Shown here one piece after another: positions 15,506 to 24,223 of a DNA stretch of 26,042 bases (its first letter is position 1; every line of letters starts with the position of its first letter). Under the pieces are notes generated by a model. The model saw only the letters and a list, made by a program, of their open reading frames with translations, searched no databases and was not told the origin of the DNA. Source of the DNA: CAWKEY01 sp963848675 (GTDB lineage Bacteria > Pseudomonadota > Gammaproteobacteria > Methylococcales > Methylomonadaceae); assembly GCA_963848675.1 (NCBI GenBank), contig CAWKEY010000049.1, positions 1 to 26,042 on the forward strand. The letters are read 5' to 3'. Made by a program: the position numbers and the translations under genes.

Positions 15506-16159
15506 TGTTTCTCCTGATGTTAAGGGTAATGGTGTATTCAAACGATGATTAAGCAATAATCGAACCAATACATCGATTTTATGGCTTGGCCTGTGCCTGG
15601 CATAGAGTAATCTGAAAAATTAATGTCTCTGGCATCTCATTTTAGAAAGGGCCAGTCGTCAAGCCTGTGCCAAAAGCGTGAGATATTGCCAATTGATCAC
15701 GGCGGTGTGCGCCTTTTTAGTGCAAAAACACTTTTTAGCCGCCAGTCAGTCTGAAACGCGGCGCTTTAGCCTAGCAGATTTCGCCGCGCATCTTGCTTGA
15801 AGCGTGTGGGAGCCGTTCGTTCGTGCCGAGCGTGTCGGTGCATGAACGGCAGCGGTTAGTAGGATTTTCATAGATCCTGAATTGAGATTAAATATCAAAA
15901 CCCAAGAAACCAGATATTCTGTTAACTTCTAAGCTCAAGTACTGGCCAGGGTCTACAACCTGGACGAAGACGCAGAACTCGGCGTGCAGGTTTTTTTCAT
16001 GATAAATGAATTACTCTCCTGGTGATTTGGTCGAAACTTGGCCGTAAGGTGTTTGTAGAGCTGTGTTTAAGACGATGAAAAATGGTTCAAAGCACCTGAA
16101 TTTGATACAAAAAAACAAAAAAATTAACCCCATCATCTCTCCACTTAGGATTATTAAAT
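15506..16159. other. Long intergenic region
   Basis: About 650 bases lie between divergent genes. It should contain both promoters, but I cannot place them securely. A palindrome at 15812-15850 is listed separately. A short frame at 15933-16025 (VLARVYNLDEDAELGVQVFF) looks protein-like and follows a stop codon; it may be a gene scrap, but I cannot name it. AGGA at 16147-16150 is the ribosome site of the next gene. Confidence 0.4.
15812..15850. repeat. REP-like palindrome
   Basis: GCCGTTC and GAACGGC bound a 25-base centre containing GTGCCGAGCGTGTCGGTGC. Extragenic palindromes of the form GTTCGTGCxGAGCxTGTCGxxGCATGAAC are common in several gammaproteobacteria, including methanotrophs. Only one copy is in the window, so the repeat status is inferred from resemblance. 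Confidence 0.5.
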
Positions 16160-17080
16160 ATGGCCACTCGCTACCGCAGATTTAGGGACATTTCCGTCAG
16201 TGAACGACTCCTGGATACACTGTTTCTCCTCACCATAGGCATAGGCTATCTCTTTGCCCTGACCCATATCTATTACTCTCACAGTCCCCGTGATGGTAAG
16301 CCCGGTCTTTCTATAGAGGACGTTCGCATCGCTTATTACGGTGCCCAGGACAGTACCCGTCTTGAAGCCGCCATTAATGGCATCATGGAAGCCAATTTGA
16401 GCGTACCTGCCGATAAGCAAAAAATAATCAATTGGCTGCATACCGGTAAAAGCGAGGAAGTTTATAACGAAATCATTGCGCCCATTTTCAATCGGGATTG
16501 TGTCAGCTGTCATAATCCCGCTGTCAATGCCTCCATACCAAACCTGACCGATTACCAGAGTGTCATGGAAGTTGCCCAGGCCAAAGGCGCATCACTGCCT
16601 ACCTTGGTTAAGGTATCGCATATACATTTGTTCGGTATCGCGTTTATCCTGTTTTTTGTAGGCAAAATTTTTATTCTTTGCGAGATGAGCACGTCACTCA
16701 AAAGAGTGATTGTTATCATTCCTTTTCTGGCGATGCTCATTGACATTTTGTCGTGGATACCCGCCCGGACAATGCCGGCATTTGCCTATGTTGTGGTCGG
16801 CGCGGGGGGCATGATGGGGCTATCCATGATGATTCAAATTGCCGTGTCGCTCTACCAGATGTGGATTTTCCCGTTTCATCCAAGCCTGAAAATTCCAGCC
16901 TCTGAGCAAATCAGGGTACAAGAATTTGTCGATTTTTTACATAACTACGGTTATGAAGTGATTCCTGAAGGTAATGGCTGGTTGGTCAAGGAATCTTTGA
17001 GATCCTGGCAGTTTCTCCATTCCATTGATGAAATGGACGACTATGTCAAAGAAATTAAAGCCAGGCATCAAGCCGAGTAA
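16160..17080 (+). CDS. Membrane protein with a single c-type haem site
   Basis: The 306-residue protein has a helix at about 17-40, a periplasmic part with one haem-binding site C114-V-S-C-H118, then three helices (about 155-175, 182-200, 207-233) and a cytosolic tail of about 70 residues. H154 and H156 sit at the mouth of the second helix and could be further metal ligands. AGGA nine bases before the start supports it. Homologues in methanotrophs are, as I recall, often mislabelled elongation factor 1 alpha, for which nothing here gives support. The layout resembles a redox-sensing or electron-transfer protein. The gene stands alone between a long leader region and a hairpin. Confidence 0.75.
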   Translation: MATRYRRFRDISVSERLLDTLFLLTIGIGYLFALTHIYYSHSPRDGKPGLSIEDVRIAYYGAQDSTRLEAAINGIMEANLSVPADKQKIINWLHTGKSEEVYNEIIAPIFNRDCVSCHNPAVNASIPNLTDYQSVMEVAQAKGASLPTLVKVSHIHLFGIAFILFFVGKIFILCEMSTSLKRVIVIIPFLAMLIDILSWIPARTMPAFAYVVVGAGGMMGLSMMIQIAVSLYQMWIFPFHPSLKIPASEQIRVQEFVDFLHNYGYEVIPEGNGWLVKESLRSWQFLHSIDEMDDYVKEIKARHQAE

Positions 17081-17086
17081 GTTCAA

Positions 17087-17121
17087 ACAGGCTGTTGAGA
17101 ACGGCATTTTCAACAGCCTGT
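17087..17121. terminator. Hairpin behind the haem-site membrane protein
   Basis: ACAGGCTGTTGA and TCAACAGCCTGT form a perfect 12-bp stem around 11 bases, six bases after the stop codon. The tract behind it is short of T, so termination may be inefficient or bidirectional; the leftward symporter gene ends at 17215 on the other side. Confidence 0.55.
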
Positions 17122-17214
17122 CATTGCTTCAAAAATAGGGCCCAGATGCTGTCACGCACTCTATGCGGGCTATGCGCTAAAAAGAAACCTGCAGTTAGCC
17201 GCCGCCGGAGGGGG

Positions 17215-18537
17215 TCAGGATTTAAAATACCGGTCAGTTTCTTTCTTAACAACATTGGACAGTATCAGCAGGCCTATCAAATTGGGAATGGCCATCATAC
17301 CGTTCATCAGGTCGGAAAAATTCCAGACAAATTCCAAATTCATCATCGCGCCAACAATCACTGTTGCGATGAATAAAATCCGGTAGATGCGGATGGCACG
17401 CGCTCCAAACAGATATTCGATGGCTTTCTCGCCATAGTAATTCCAGCCGATGAGCGTGGAATAGGCAAATAACGCCGTCGCTAGCGCCACAATATGCTCA
17501 CCCGGGCTGCCCAGCGTTTCAGCAAAACTGGCGCTGGTTAACTGGCCGGCACTGACACCTTGTGTCCAGGCGTTGGCCGTCAAAATAACCAGAGCTGTCA
17601 TGGTGCAGACTACCAAAGTGTCTATGAAGGTTTGGGTCATACTGACCAATGCCTGCTTGACTGGGTCATGGGTACGCGCTGCTGCCGCAGCGATCGGAGC
17701 TGAACCCAGACCGGATTCGTTAGAGAACACCCCGCGGGCGATACCAAAACGCATGGCGGCGGCGATGCCTGCGCCGGCAAAGCCGCCAGTGGCTGCCGCC
17801 GGTGAGAACGCATGTTGAAAAATCAAGCCAAAGGCGTGCGGGATTTCACTGACGTTGAGTGTCAGCACCGTCAGTGCGGCGCCTACATAACCCACAATCA
17901 TAAACGGCACAAGAATAGAGGTGAATTTTCCAATCGAGCGGATACCGCCCAGAATGACCAGCGCCGTTAATAGCATTAACACCGTCCCAGTGACCCAGGG
18001 TTCTACGTGAAACGTGGCCTCTAAAATCTTGGCAGTGGAGTTTGCCTGGGTCATGTTGCCGATACCAAAAGTTGCCAGCGCGGTGAACAGTGCAAATAAC
18101 CAGCCCAGCTTGGGCAATCCTGCACCTTTGGCCAGATAATACATGGGGCCGCCGCGCATGCCGTGTTCACCCTTTTCGCGATATTTCACCGCCAAAACCG
18201 CTTCGGAGTATTTGGTTACCATGCCAACCAGTCCGGTCATCCACATCCAGAACACGGCGCCGGGTCCCCCGAGTGTAATCGCAGTGGCAACACCAACGAT
18301 ATTGCCGATGCCCACCGTGGCGGCGAGTGCGGTCATCAGTGCAGCGAAATGGCTAATGTCGCCCTCGTGGCTATGATCCTTATGGAAAATCATACGAAAG
18401 GCCAGCGGCAGGACACGAAATTGCAGCCCTTTCAACAGGATGGTCAGATAAAGACCGGTGCCGACCAATAACGTCAGCATGGGTGGCCCCCAGACCCAGC
18501 CCGACAGTGTTGCGATAAGTGTTTCAATGGAATGCAT
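17215..18537 (-). CDS. AGCS-family sodium:alanine symporter
   Basis: The 440-residue inner-membrane protein has about eleven helices and the AGCS signatures: ATVGIGNIVGVATAITLGGP, GAVFWMWMTGLVGMVTKYSE, GPMYYLAKG and FSNESGLGSAPIAAAAA. The family imports alanine or glycine with sodium or protons. Length and motifs are complete. A GGGA site lies about 12 bases upstream of the ATG at 18537, a loose spacing. Substrate within the small neutral amino acids cannot be told from sequence. It has no partners on its strand and faces the haem-site gene tail to tail. Confidence 0.92.
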   Translation of the reverse strand: MHSIETLIATLSGWVWGPPMLTLLVGTGLYLTILLKGLQFRVLPLAFRMIFHKDHSHEGDISHFAALMTALAATVGIGNIVGVATAITLGGPGAVFWMWMTGLVGMVTKYSEAVLAVKYREKGEHGMRGGPMYYLAKGAGLPKLGWLFALFTALATFGIGNMTQANSTAKILEATFHVEPWVTGTVLMLLTALVILGGIRSIGKFTSILVPFMIVGYVGAALTVLTLNVSEIPHAFGLIFQHAFSPAAATGGFAGAGIAAAMRFGIARGVFSNESGLGSAPIAAAAARTHDPVKQALVSMTQTFIDTLVVCTMTALVILTANAWTQGVSAGQLTSASFAETLGSPGEHIVALATALFAYSTLIGWNYYGEKAIEYLFGARAIRIYRILFIATVIVGAMMNLEFVWNFSDLMNGMMAIPNLIGLLILSNVVKKETDRYFKS

Positions 18538-18855
18538 GTTGTGTGTTATCCCTGTTGCTTTAGAATGCTGATGAGAGTGTTTCTGCGGACGTATTGTAGG
18601 GTATTGTGTTACCCGAACTTCGGAAATTTAATGGCCGGAGTCAAATTTCAGCTTGGCCACTGCGGCTGTGGGCAACGCCTAAAGGACGGCTTTGCATTGC
18701 GGAAGCAATGGATACCTGCCGCTATAAAAAATCATCATCACTTTTTTAATAATGGTGTTCGCAGGCTAATAAAACAGTGCTTGACTGTGATAAATTGTGG
18801 TCGCAGCTTAACAGCCGGCAACCTGATGCAAAATTGACAATGATCCAGGAATTTT
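18538..18855. other. Shared leader of symporter and HupE-receptor genes
   Basis: About 320 bases separate the divergent genes. A possible cobalamin-box-like region is listed separately. The last bases, CCAGGA at 18845-18850, are the ribosome site of the fusion gene. No other feature is clear. Confidence 0.4.
18620..18721 (+). promoter_or_regulatory. Cobalamin-riboswitch-like leader, tentative
   Basis: AGCAATGGATACCTGCCG at 18704-18721 resembles the B12 box (AGYCMGGAgACCKGCC); the last 12 bases match well, the first part has one insertion and one mismatch. GGCTGTGGGCAACGCC upstream resembles the CAAC core of the aptamer, and AAATTT repeats could close a stem. The order and length of the arms do not fit a standard cobalamin aptamer closely, so it may be degenerate or a coincidence. 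HupE-type permeases and TonB receptors are known targets of such riboswitches, which makes the position suggestive. Confidence 0.28.
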
Positions 18856-21468
18856 ATGCGCATAAATCAAAAGAAAATGCGGTTCCTTTTAGGGCTGCTC
18901 CTGTCACTATCACCCTCGCTCGTCCAGGCCCATACCGGCAGCAATACAATGAGCGGCTGGTACAACGGCTTCAATCATCCTCTGCACGGCTGGGACCATC
19001 TTTTGACCATGCTCGCGGTCGGCGTTTGGGCGGCGCAACTGGGTGGTAAGGCTATATGGCAGCTTCCGCTGGCGTTCGTCGGGGTGATGAGTATCGGTGG
19101 GCTGGCCGGAATGATGGGTGTTTCCGTACCCGGCGTGGAAACAATGATTCTGCTCTCCGTGTTGGTTTTCGGTTTTCTGGTCGTGCGCAGCATCCGTGTT
19201 CAAGCAACGGTGAGCGTAGTTATCGTAGTTTTTTTCGCCTTTTTTCATGGCTATGCGCACGGTCAGGAGATGCCTGCTTCGGCCAGTCTGCTGTCATTCG
19301 CTCTCGGCTTCATGTTGGCAACTTTGCTTTTGCACGGCGCGGGTATCCTGACCGCGCGTCTGGTTTTGCTAGCCTTCGCTTATTTTCTCGGCAACAGCGC
19401 TTACGCCGAGTCATCTGGAAACGCTGCAACCGGCAAGCCCGAATCACCAGCGAAGGACAGGGAATTGCTGGAGCTTTCAGAAATGCTTGTGACCCAACGC
19501 GCTGACTCACAGATCGGTTTTGCCGGCAGCGCCTCGCAGGGCAATGTGGGTCAAGAGCAACTGGAATATCGCCCCATCAGCCGTCCCGGAGAAATACTCG
19601 AAACCGTGCCGGGCCTCATTGCCTCACAGCACAGTGGCGAAGGCAAGGCGAACCAGTATTATTTACGTGGCTTTAATCTCGATCACGGTACGGATTTCCT
19701 GACCCAGATAGAAGGCGTGCCGGTCAATCAGGTCTCCAATGCACACGGGCAAGGCTGGACGGACACAAACTTTCTGATTCCCGAATTGATAAAGACGCTC
19801 AGCTATCAAAAGGGCAACTATTACGCGGAAAACGGGGATTTTTCCAGTACCGGCGCGGCCAATATCCAATACTTCAACGATCTGCCCGGCAACAGTGTTA
19901 AGTTTACCGGCGGCAGTTTTGATTACTATCGAGGTCTGATTACTGGATCGAACAAACTGGGCGAAGGCAACCTGCTTTATGCCGGCGAAGTCGTCAATAA
20001 CGGCGGCCCGTGGACAGTCAGTAATGATTATCTTAAATTTAACGGCGTGCTCCGTTACAGTAAGGAGCAAGAGGATTCCGGCTGGAGCGTCACGGCCATG
20101 ACCTATAAAGCCGATTGGAATTCGACAGATCAGATTCCCAAGCGTGCCGTAGACGCTGGATTGATTGACCGGTTCGGGAATATAGACCCGACCGATGGCG
20201 GCAGCAGCCAGCGTTACAGTCTGACGAGCGAATGGCACCGGCAGAACGATGCCAGCGCTACCCAACTGATGGCGTACGGACTTTATACCGAAATGGATTT
20301 GTATTCGAATTTCACCTACTTCCTGAATGATCCGGTTCGGGGCGATCAGTTTGCGCAGCCCGACCAACGCTGGATAGCGGGTCTCAAGGCGAGTCATACC
20401 TTTTTTCATCGAATCGGCGCTGCCGATTCCGAGAGTACCCTCGGGCTGCAAATCCGTAATGATAATATCCATAACGGCCTGCTGCTGACACAAGCCCAGG
20501 TACCTTATGACACTGTGCGTGAAGATAATGTCTGGGTGACCAGTGTCAGTCCGTACGCGGAAAACAAAACGCACTGTAATGACTGGCTGCGCACGACCGT
20601 GGGTGTGCGCTTCGACGGATTTCGTTTTAATGTGGCTAACAGCACTATCTCCGAAAACAATGGCAACACTACCGACGGCCTGGTTAGCCCAAAGCTCGGC
20701 ATCGTCTTCGGACCCTGGGCGGATACCGAATATTATCTCAACGGCGGCCTCGGTTTTCACAGCAACGATGCTCGCGGTGTGAACGCGCGCGTTGACACCG
20801 CTACCGGGAAATCGCTTGATGCCGACGGTAATCCCATCAAATCGGCGGTTCCGCTTGCCCGCACGTACGGCGCTGAAGCCGGTTTACGCACCAACTGGAT
20901 TAAGGGTTTACAAAGCACCTTGGCAGTATGGTGGCTGGACATTGATTCCGAACTGTTGTTCGTAGGCGATGCCGGCACCACAGAAGCCAGTCGCCCCAGT
21001 CGACGCTATGGCGTAGAGTGGGCAAATTTCTACTCGCCTACCGATTGGTTGACGTTCGATGCGGATTTCAGCTTTTCCAGGTCGCGTTTTCGTGGAGATG
21101 CCCCGGAAGGTAATCATATTCCGGGATCGGTGGAAACCGTCATTGCCTCGGGCGCTACGTTTCATGACCTGTACGGCGGCTTTTTTGGTGGTCCGCGCCT
21201 GCGCTACTTTGGACCGCGTTCACTGATCGAAGATAATGGTGTCCGTTCTGATCCGACTATCTTGTTGTCCGCAATGCTAGGCTATGTATTCAACAAAAAT
21301 TGGACAGTTCAGGCGGAGCTGTTCAATCTGCTGAATAGAAAAGACAGCGCCATTGACTACTATTACACATCCCGGCTGCCCGGCGAAGACGCTGCGGGTA
21401 TCGATGATGTTCACTTCCATCCGATTGAACCGACCAATTTCCGGATTAGTCTGAACGCAGCATTCTAA
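18856..21468 (+). CDS. HupE/UreJ permease fused to a TonB-dependent receptor
   Basis: The single 870-residue frame joins two proteins. Residues 1-25 are a signal peptide (ends VQA). Residues 26-about 165 are a HupE/UreJ-type nickel/cobalt permease with the motifs HPLHGWDH (41-48) and FHGYAHGQEMP (130-140) and about five helices. At 168-184 a hydrophobic stretch ends NSAYA followed by ESS, which reads like a signal-peptidase I site. From about 240 a plug domain follows (SRPGEILETVPGLI, YYLRGFNLDHGTDF), then a 22-strand-type barrel ending in phenylalanine (SLNAAF). Permease and receptor normally work in different membranes. Cleavage at A184-E185 would release both. Substrate is probably nickel, cobalt, another metal or a corrinoid. 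AGGA lies five bases before the start. Confidence 0.85.
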   Translation: MRINQKKMRFLLGLLLSLSPSLVQAHTGSNTMSGWYNGFNHPLHGWDHLLTMLAVGVWAAQLGGKAIWQLPLAFVGVMSIGGLAGMMGVSVPGVETMILLSVLVFGFLVVRSIRVQATVSVVIVVFFAFFHGYAHGQEMPASASLLSFALGFMLATLLLHGAGILTARLVLLAFAYFLGNSAYAESSGNAATGKPESPAKDRELLELSEMLVTQRADSQIGFAGSASQGNVGQEQLEYRPISRPGEILETVPGLIASQHSGEGKANQYYLRGFNLDHGTDFLTQIEGVPVNQVSNAHGQGWTDTNFLIPELIKTLSYQKGNYYAENGDFSSTGAANIQYFNDLPGNSVKFTGGSFDYYRGLITGSNKLGEGNLLYAGEVVNNGGPWTVSNDYLKFNGVLRYSKEQEDSGWSVTAMTYKADWNSTDQIPKRAVDAGLIDRFGNIDPTDGGSSQRYSLTSEWHRQNDASATQLMAYGLYTEMDLYSNFTYFLNDPVRGDQFAQPDQRWIAGLKASHTFFHRIGAADSESTLGLQIRNDNIHNGLLLTQAQVPYDTVREDNVWVTSVSPYAENKTHCNDWLRTTVGVRFDGFRFNVANSTISENNGNTTDGLVSPKLGIVFGPWADTEYYLNGGLGFHSNDARGVNARVDTATGKSLDADGNPIKSAVPLARTYGAEAGLRTNWIKGLQSTLAVWWLDIDSELLFVGDAGTTEASRPSRRYGVEWANFYSPTDWLTFDADFSFSRSRFRGDAPEGNHIPGSVETVIASGATFHDLYGGFFGGPRLRYFGPRSLIEDNGVRSDPTILLSAMLGYVFNKNWTVQAELFNLLNRKDSAIDYYYTSRLPGEDAAGIDDVHFHPIEPTNFRISLNAAF

Positions 21469-21793
21469 GGGAGCGGGCAACAACCAGAGGTATCAGCCAT
21501 AATTGCCAATCACAAAATCTGTGAGTAAGTATGCGCTAGGGGATGTGTTCTGTTTTTACGGAGATATAGCTCATCTTCGGCGAGTTTACTCGGAAAAGCA
21601 ATGCTATAGAGGTAAAAGGGGCTATGAGTTTCGGAAAAGATTCCCTAAAGTCGAGCAATCCTTCGCATCGCTTTTTACCTCTTTCAAGCCCACTTGCGCG
21701 GCCCTTTTTAGCGTATCTTACCGACCAGTATTATTGACAATAGCCGGCTCAAACCGCATCATCATTAATTGTCATTTACTACACTGTTAGGCC
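21469..21793. other. Intergenic gap before the phosphorylase gene
   Basis: Apart from a promoter candidate, listed separately, I see no convincing gene. A 95-residue frame at 21503-21790 has no ribosome site and a low-complexity basic composition, so I treat it as chance. No T-rich terminator was found behind the receptor gene. Confidence 0.4.
21734..21762 (+). promoter_or_regulatory. Candidate sigma-70 promoter for the phosphorylase-PRPP synthetase pair
   Basis: TTGACA at 21734-21739 is a perfect -35 box. CATCAT follows after 17 bases as a moderate -10 (four of six). Transcription would start about 25 bases before the ATG at 21794. Confidence 0.42.
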
Positions 21794-23329
21794 ATGAGCA
21801 AAGACACCCTGCAAATTCGCCGCATCGCTATTGATACCTACCATGAGAACGTCGCTTACATGCATCGCGAATGCGGCATTTACCGTGCCGAGGGCTTCCA
21901 GGCGCTGTCCAAGATTCAAGTCAGCGCGAATGGAAAAAAAGTACTCGCCGTGCTTAATGTCGTCGATGATGCCAGTATCGTGCAGCCGGGGCAATTGGGC
22001 TTGTCCGAACAGGCTTTTGCCCAACTCAATGCCAACGAAAGCAGTCTGGTTACAATCAATCATGCCGAAGCACCCAAGTCCATGGATGCGGTTCGGCGCA
22101 AAATTGACGGCGAACGCCTCAATCAGGATGACTTTACCAGTATCACCAACGATATAGTCGATGCCCGCTATTCAAAAATGGAAATGGCAGCGTTTCTGGT
22201 CGCCACCGGGCAAAACAATCTCGATCGTGACGAGCTGTTCTATCTGACACGCGCCATGCTGCAATCCGGCGACAGACTGGACTGGCATGAAGCGCTGGTT
22301 GCTGATAAACATTGTATTGGCGGCATCCCCGGTAATCGCACCTCCATGCTGGTCGTGCCTATCGTTGCCGCGCATGGCATGTTAATTCCGAAGACATCCA
22401 GCCGCGCCATCACTTCACCGGCCGGCACCGCCGATACCATGGAAGTGCTGGCCGAGGTCAATCTGACGCCGGACCAATTACAGGACATCGTGCGTCAGGA
22501 ACGCGGCTGTCTGGCCTGGGGCGGAACGGCCAGGCTGGCGCCGGTCGATGACATGCTGATTTCGGTCGAGCGGCCGTTGGGCATCGATTCACAGGGGCAA
22601 ATGGTCGCCTCCATTCTGTCCAAAAAACTGGCTGCCGGTTCCACGCACCTGATTATCGATATACCGGTTGGCCCGACCGCAAAAGTGCGGCAAATGCGCC
22701 AGGCATTGGCGTTACGCAAATTATTCGAATTTGTTGGCGACCGGCTTGATATCCATCTGGAAGTCATGATTACAGATGGCCGTCAGCCCATAGGCCGCGG
22801 CATCGGCCCTGTACTCGAAGCCCGGGATGTCATGCAGGTGCTGCAAAATGATCCGGATGCGCCCGCCGATTTGCGTCAGAAATCCTTGCATCTGGCTGGC
22901 AGAATTATTGAATTTGACCCCGATGTCCGCGGCGGTCAGGGTTATGCCATTGCCAGGGATATACTCGAATCCGGGCGTGCGCTGGTAAAAATGAATGCGT
23001 TGATTCAGGCCCAGGGTCCCAAGGTGATAGATTTGCATCCCGGTACGCTGTGTCAGGAAGTATATGCCGACTGTGATGGCGTCGTGATCAGTATCGACAA
23101 CTTCCAAATGGCCAAAATCGCACGCATGGCCGGCGCGCCCATGATCAAAAAGGCCGGTGTCGATTTGTTAAAAAAGCTCGGCAGTCCTGTCAAAAAAGGC
23201 GAGATTCTATACCGCATCTATGCCGAATTCCCTGCCGACTTTAACTTCGCTCAGCAACTGGCCGCACATAACAATGGCTATACTATTGGCAACGAAGCAC
23301 AGATTATCAAATCACTGATTGCCTTTTAA
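21794..23329 (+). CDS. AMP/thymidine phosphorylase-family enzyme
   Basis: The 511-residue protein belongs to the long branch of the thymidine phosphorylase family, which includes archaeal AMP phosphorylase. It has an extra N-terminal domain (about 1-95) absent from DeoA, then the phosphate and nucleoside sites DKHCIGGIPGNRTS (171-184) and KTSSRAITSPAGTADTMEVL (200-219), and a C-terminal domain. Archaeal AMP phosphorylase splits nucleoside monophosphates with phosphate into base and ribose-1,5-bisphosphate. Genome annotation usually calls bacterial members putative thymidine phosphorylase. DeoA itself is about 440 residues, so length and the N-terminal domain favour the AMP type. The PRPP synthetase gene follows after 18 bases, which suggests a joint role in nucleotide salvage. 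Confidence 0.88.
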   Translation: MSKDTLQIRRIAIDTYHENVAYMHRECGIYRAEGFQALSKIQVSANGKKVLAVLNVVDDASIVQPGQLGLSEQAFAQLNANESSLVTINHAEAPKSMDAVRRKIDGERLNQDDFTSITNDIVDARYSKMEMAAFLVATGQNNLDRDELFYLTRAMLQSGDRLDWHEALVADKHCIGGIPGNRTSMLVVPIVAAHGMLIPKTSSRAITSPAGTADTMEVLAEVNLTPDQLQDIVRQERGCLAWGGTARLAPVDDMLISVERPLGIDSQGQMVASILSKKLAAGSTHLIIDIPVGPTAKVRQMRQALALRKLFEFVGDRLDIHLEVMITDGRQPIGRGIGPVLEARDVMQVLQNDPDAPADLRQKSLHLAGRIIEFDPDVRGGQGYAIARDILESGRALVKMNALIQAQGPKVIDLHPGTLCQEVYADCDGVVISIDNFQMAKIARMAGAPMIKKAGVDLLKKLGSPVKKGEILYRIYAEFPADFNFAQQLAAHNNGYTIGNEAQIIKSLIAF

Positions 23330-23347
23330 CAGGAACAAGCCCAGGCC

Positions 23348-24223
23348 ATGCTGATACTCGCCTTCCCCGATTATTTAAGTCAGAGTCAACGTCTCGCCGC
23401 CCGTCTTGATGCCGGCCTGGCTGAAATTATTGTGCATCATTTTCCCGACAGCGAGAGTTTTGTGCGGCTGCCACAGCCATTGCCCGAACACCTTATCCTG
23501 TGCCGCAGCCTTAACCAGCCCAACGACAAATTGATCGAGCTGTTGCTGTGCGCCAGAACAGCGCGGGAGCTCGGCGCCAAACGCCTCACCCTGGTTGCGC
23601 CTTATATGTGCTATATGCGCCAGGACATCGCCAACCAGCCCGGCGAAGCGGTCAGTCAGCGTGTCATCGGCAGCATGCTGGCCGATTTGTTTGATGATGT
23701 CATTACTGTCGACCCGCATTTGCATCGTATTTCGGCGTTAAGTCAGGCCATACCCATAACAAACGCCATCAGTCTGAGCGCCGCCAACGATATCGGCGGC
23801 TTTCTGAAAGCAAAATTCGAGCATGTCTTATTGCTGGGCCCGGATGCCGAATCGGAACAATGGGTCAGCAGTATTGCCGGCAACATCGGTTTTGACTACG
23901 CCATCGCGCATAAGCACAGACGTGGCGACCAACAGGTTGACATGAGCTTGCCGGAACTTAATTACCGCAATCAGCCGGTTGTTATCATCGACGACATGGC
24001 CAGCACCGGCAGAACCCTGGCCAAAGCCGCGGGACTCTTGCAAGCCGCCGGCGCCAAAGATATTTATGCGGCGGTCACGCATGCGCTGTTTTGCGGTGAT
24101 GCGCTGACGCATATTCTGAGCGCCGGCATTAAAACGATCTGGACTACAGACAGCATCGATCATCCGGCCGCCTGCATCAAACTCGACAGCCTGCTGGCTG
24201 GAGCCATTCGGGCGATCATTTGA
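23348..24223 (+). CDS. prs: Ribose-phosphate diphosphokinase (PRPP synthetase)
   Basis: The 291-residue protein has the two-lobed PRPP-synthetase/phosphoribosyltransferase fold: HHFPDSESFVRLP (about 30-42), LVAPYMCYMRQDIANQPGE (82-100), VDPHLHR (121-127) and the PRPP loop VVIIDDMASTGRT (211-223). The family makes PRPP from ribose-5-phosphate and ATP with release of AMP. It is shorter and divergent compared with the housekeeping bacterial enzyme of about 315 residues, whose loop usually reads DDxIDTxGT, so it is likely a second, pathway-specific copy. AGGAAC about 10 bases before the start fits. The AMP it releases would be a substrate of the neighbouring phosphorylase if that has AMP activity. 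Confidence 0.88.
   Translation: MLILAFPDYLSQSQRLAARLDAGLAEIIVHHFPDSESFVRLPQPLPEHLILCRSLNQPNDKLIELLLCARTARELGAKRLTLVAPYMCYMRQDIANQPGEAVSQRVIGSMLADLFDDVITVDPHLHRISALSQAIPITNAISLSAANDIGGFLKAKFEHVLLLGPDAESEQWVSSIAGNIGFDYAIAHKHRRGDQQVDMSLPELNYRNQPVVIIDDMASTGRTLAKAAGLLQAAGAKDIYAAVTHALFCGDALTHILSAGIKTIWTTDSIDHPAACIKLDSLLAGAIRAII

Noticed and set aside
18532..18837. A 101-residue rightward frame in the leader of the HupE-receptor gene
   Set aside because: No family resemblance, no ribosome site, and it covers the leader where regulatory structure is more likely.
19663..20760. A 365-residue leftward frame opposite the TonB receptor
   Set aside because: It mirrors the receptor gene codon by codon and has no motifs; the plus-strand reading is a clear beta barrel.
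21503..21790. A 95-residue frame before the phosphorylase gene
   Set aside because: No ribosome site, odd composition and overlap with the likely promoter; no family resemblance seen.
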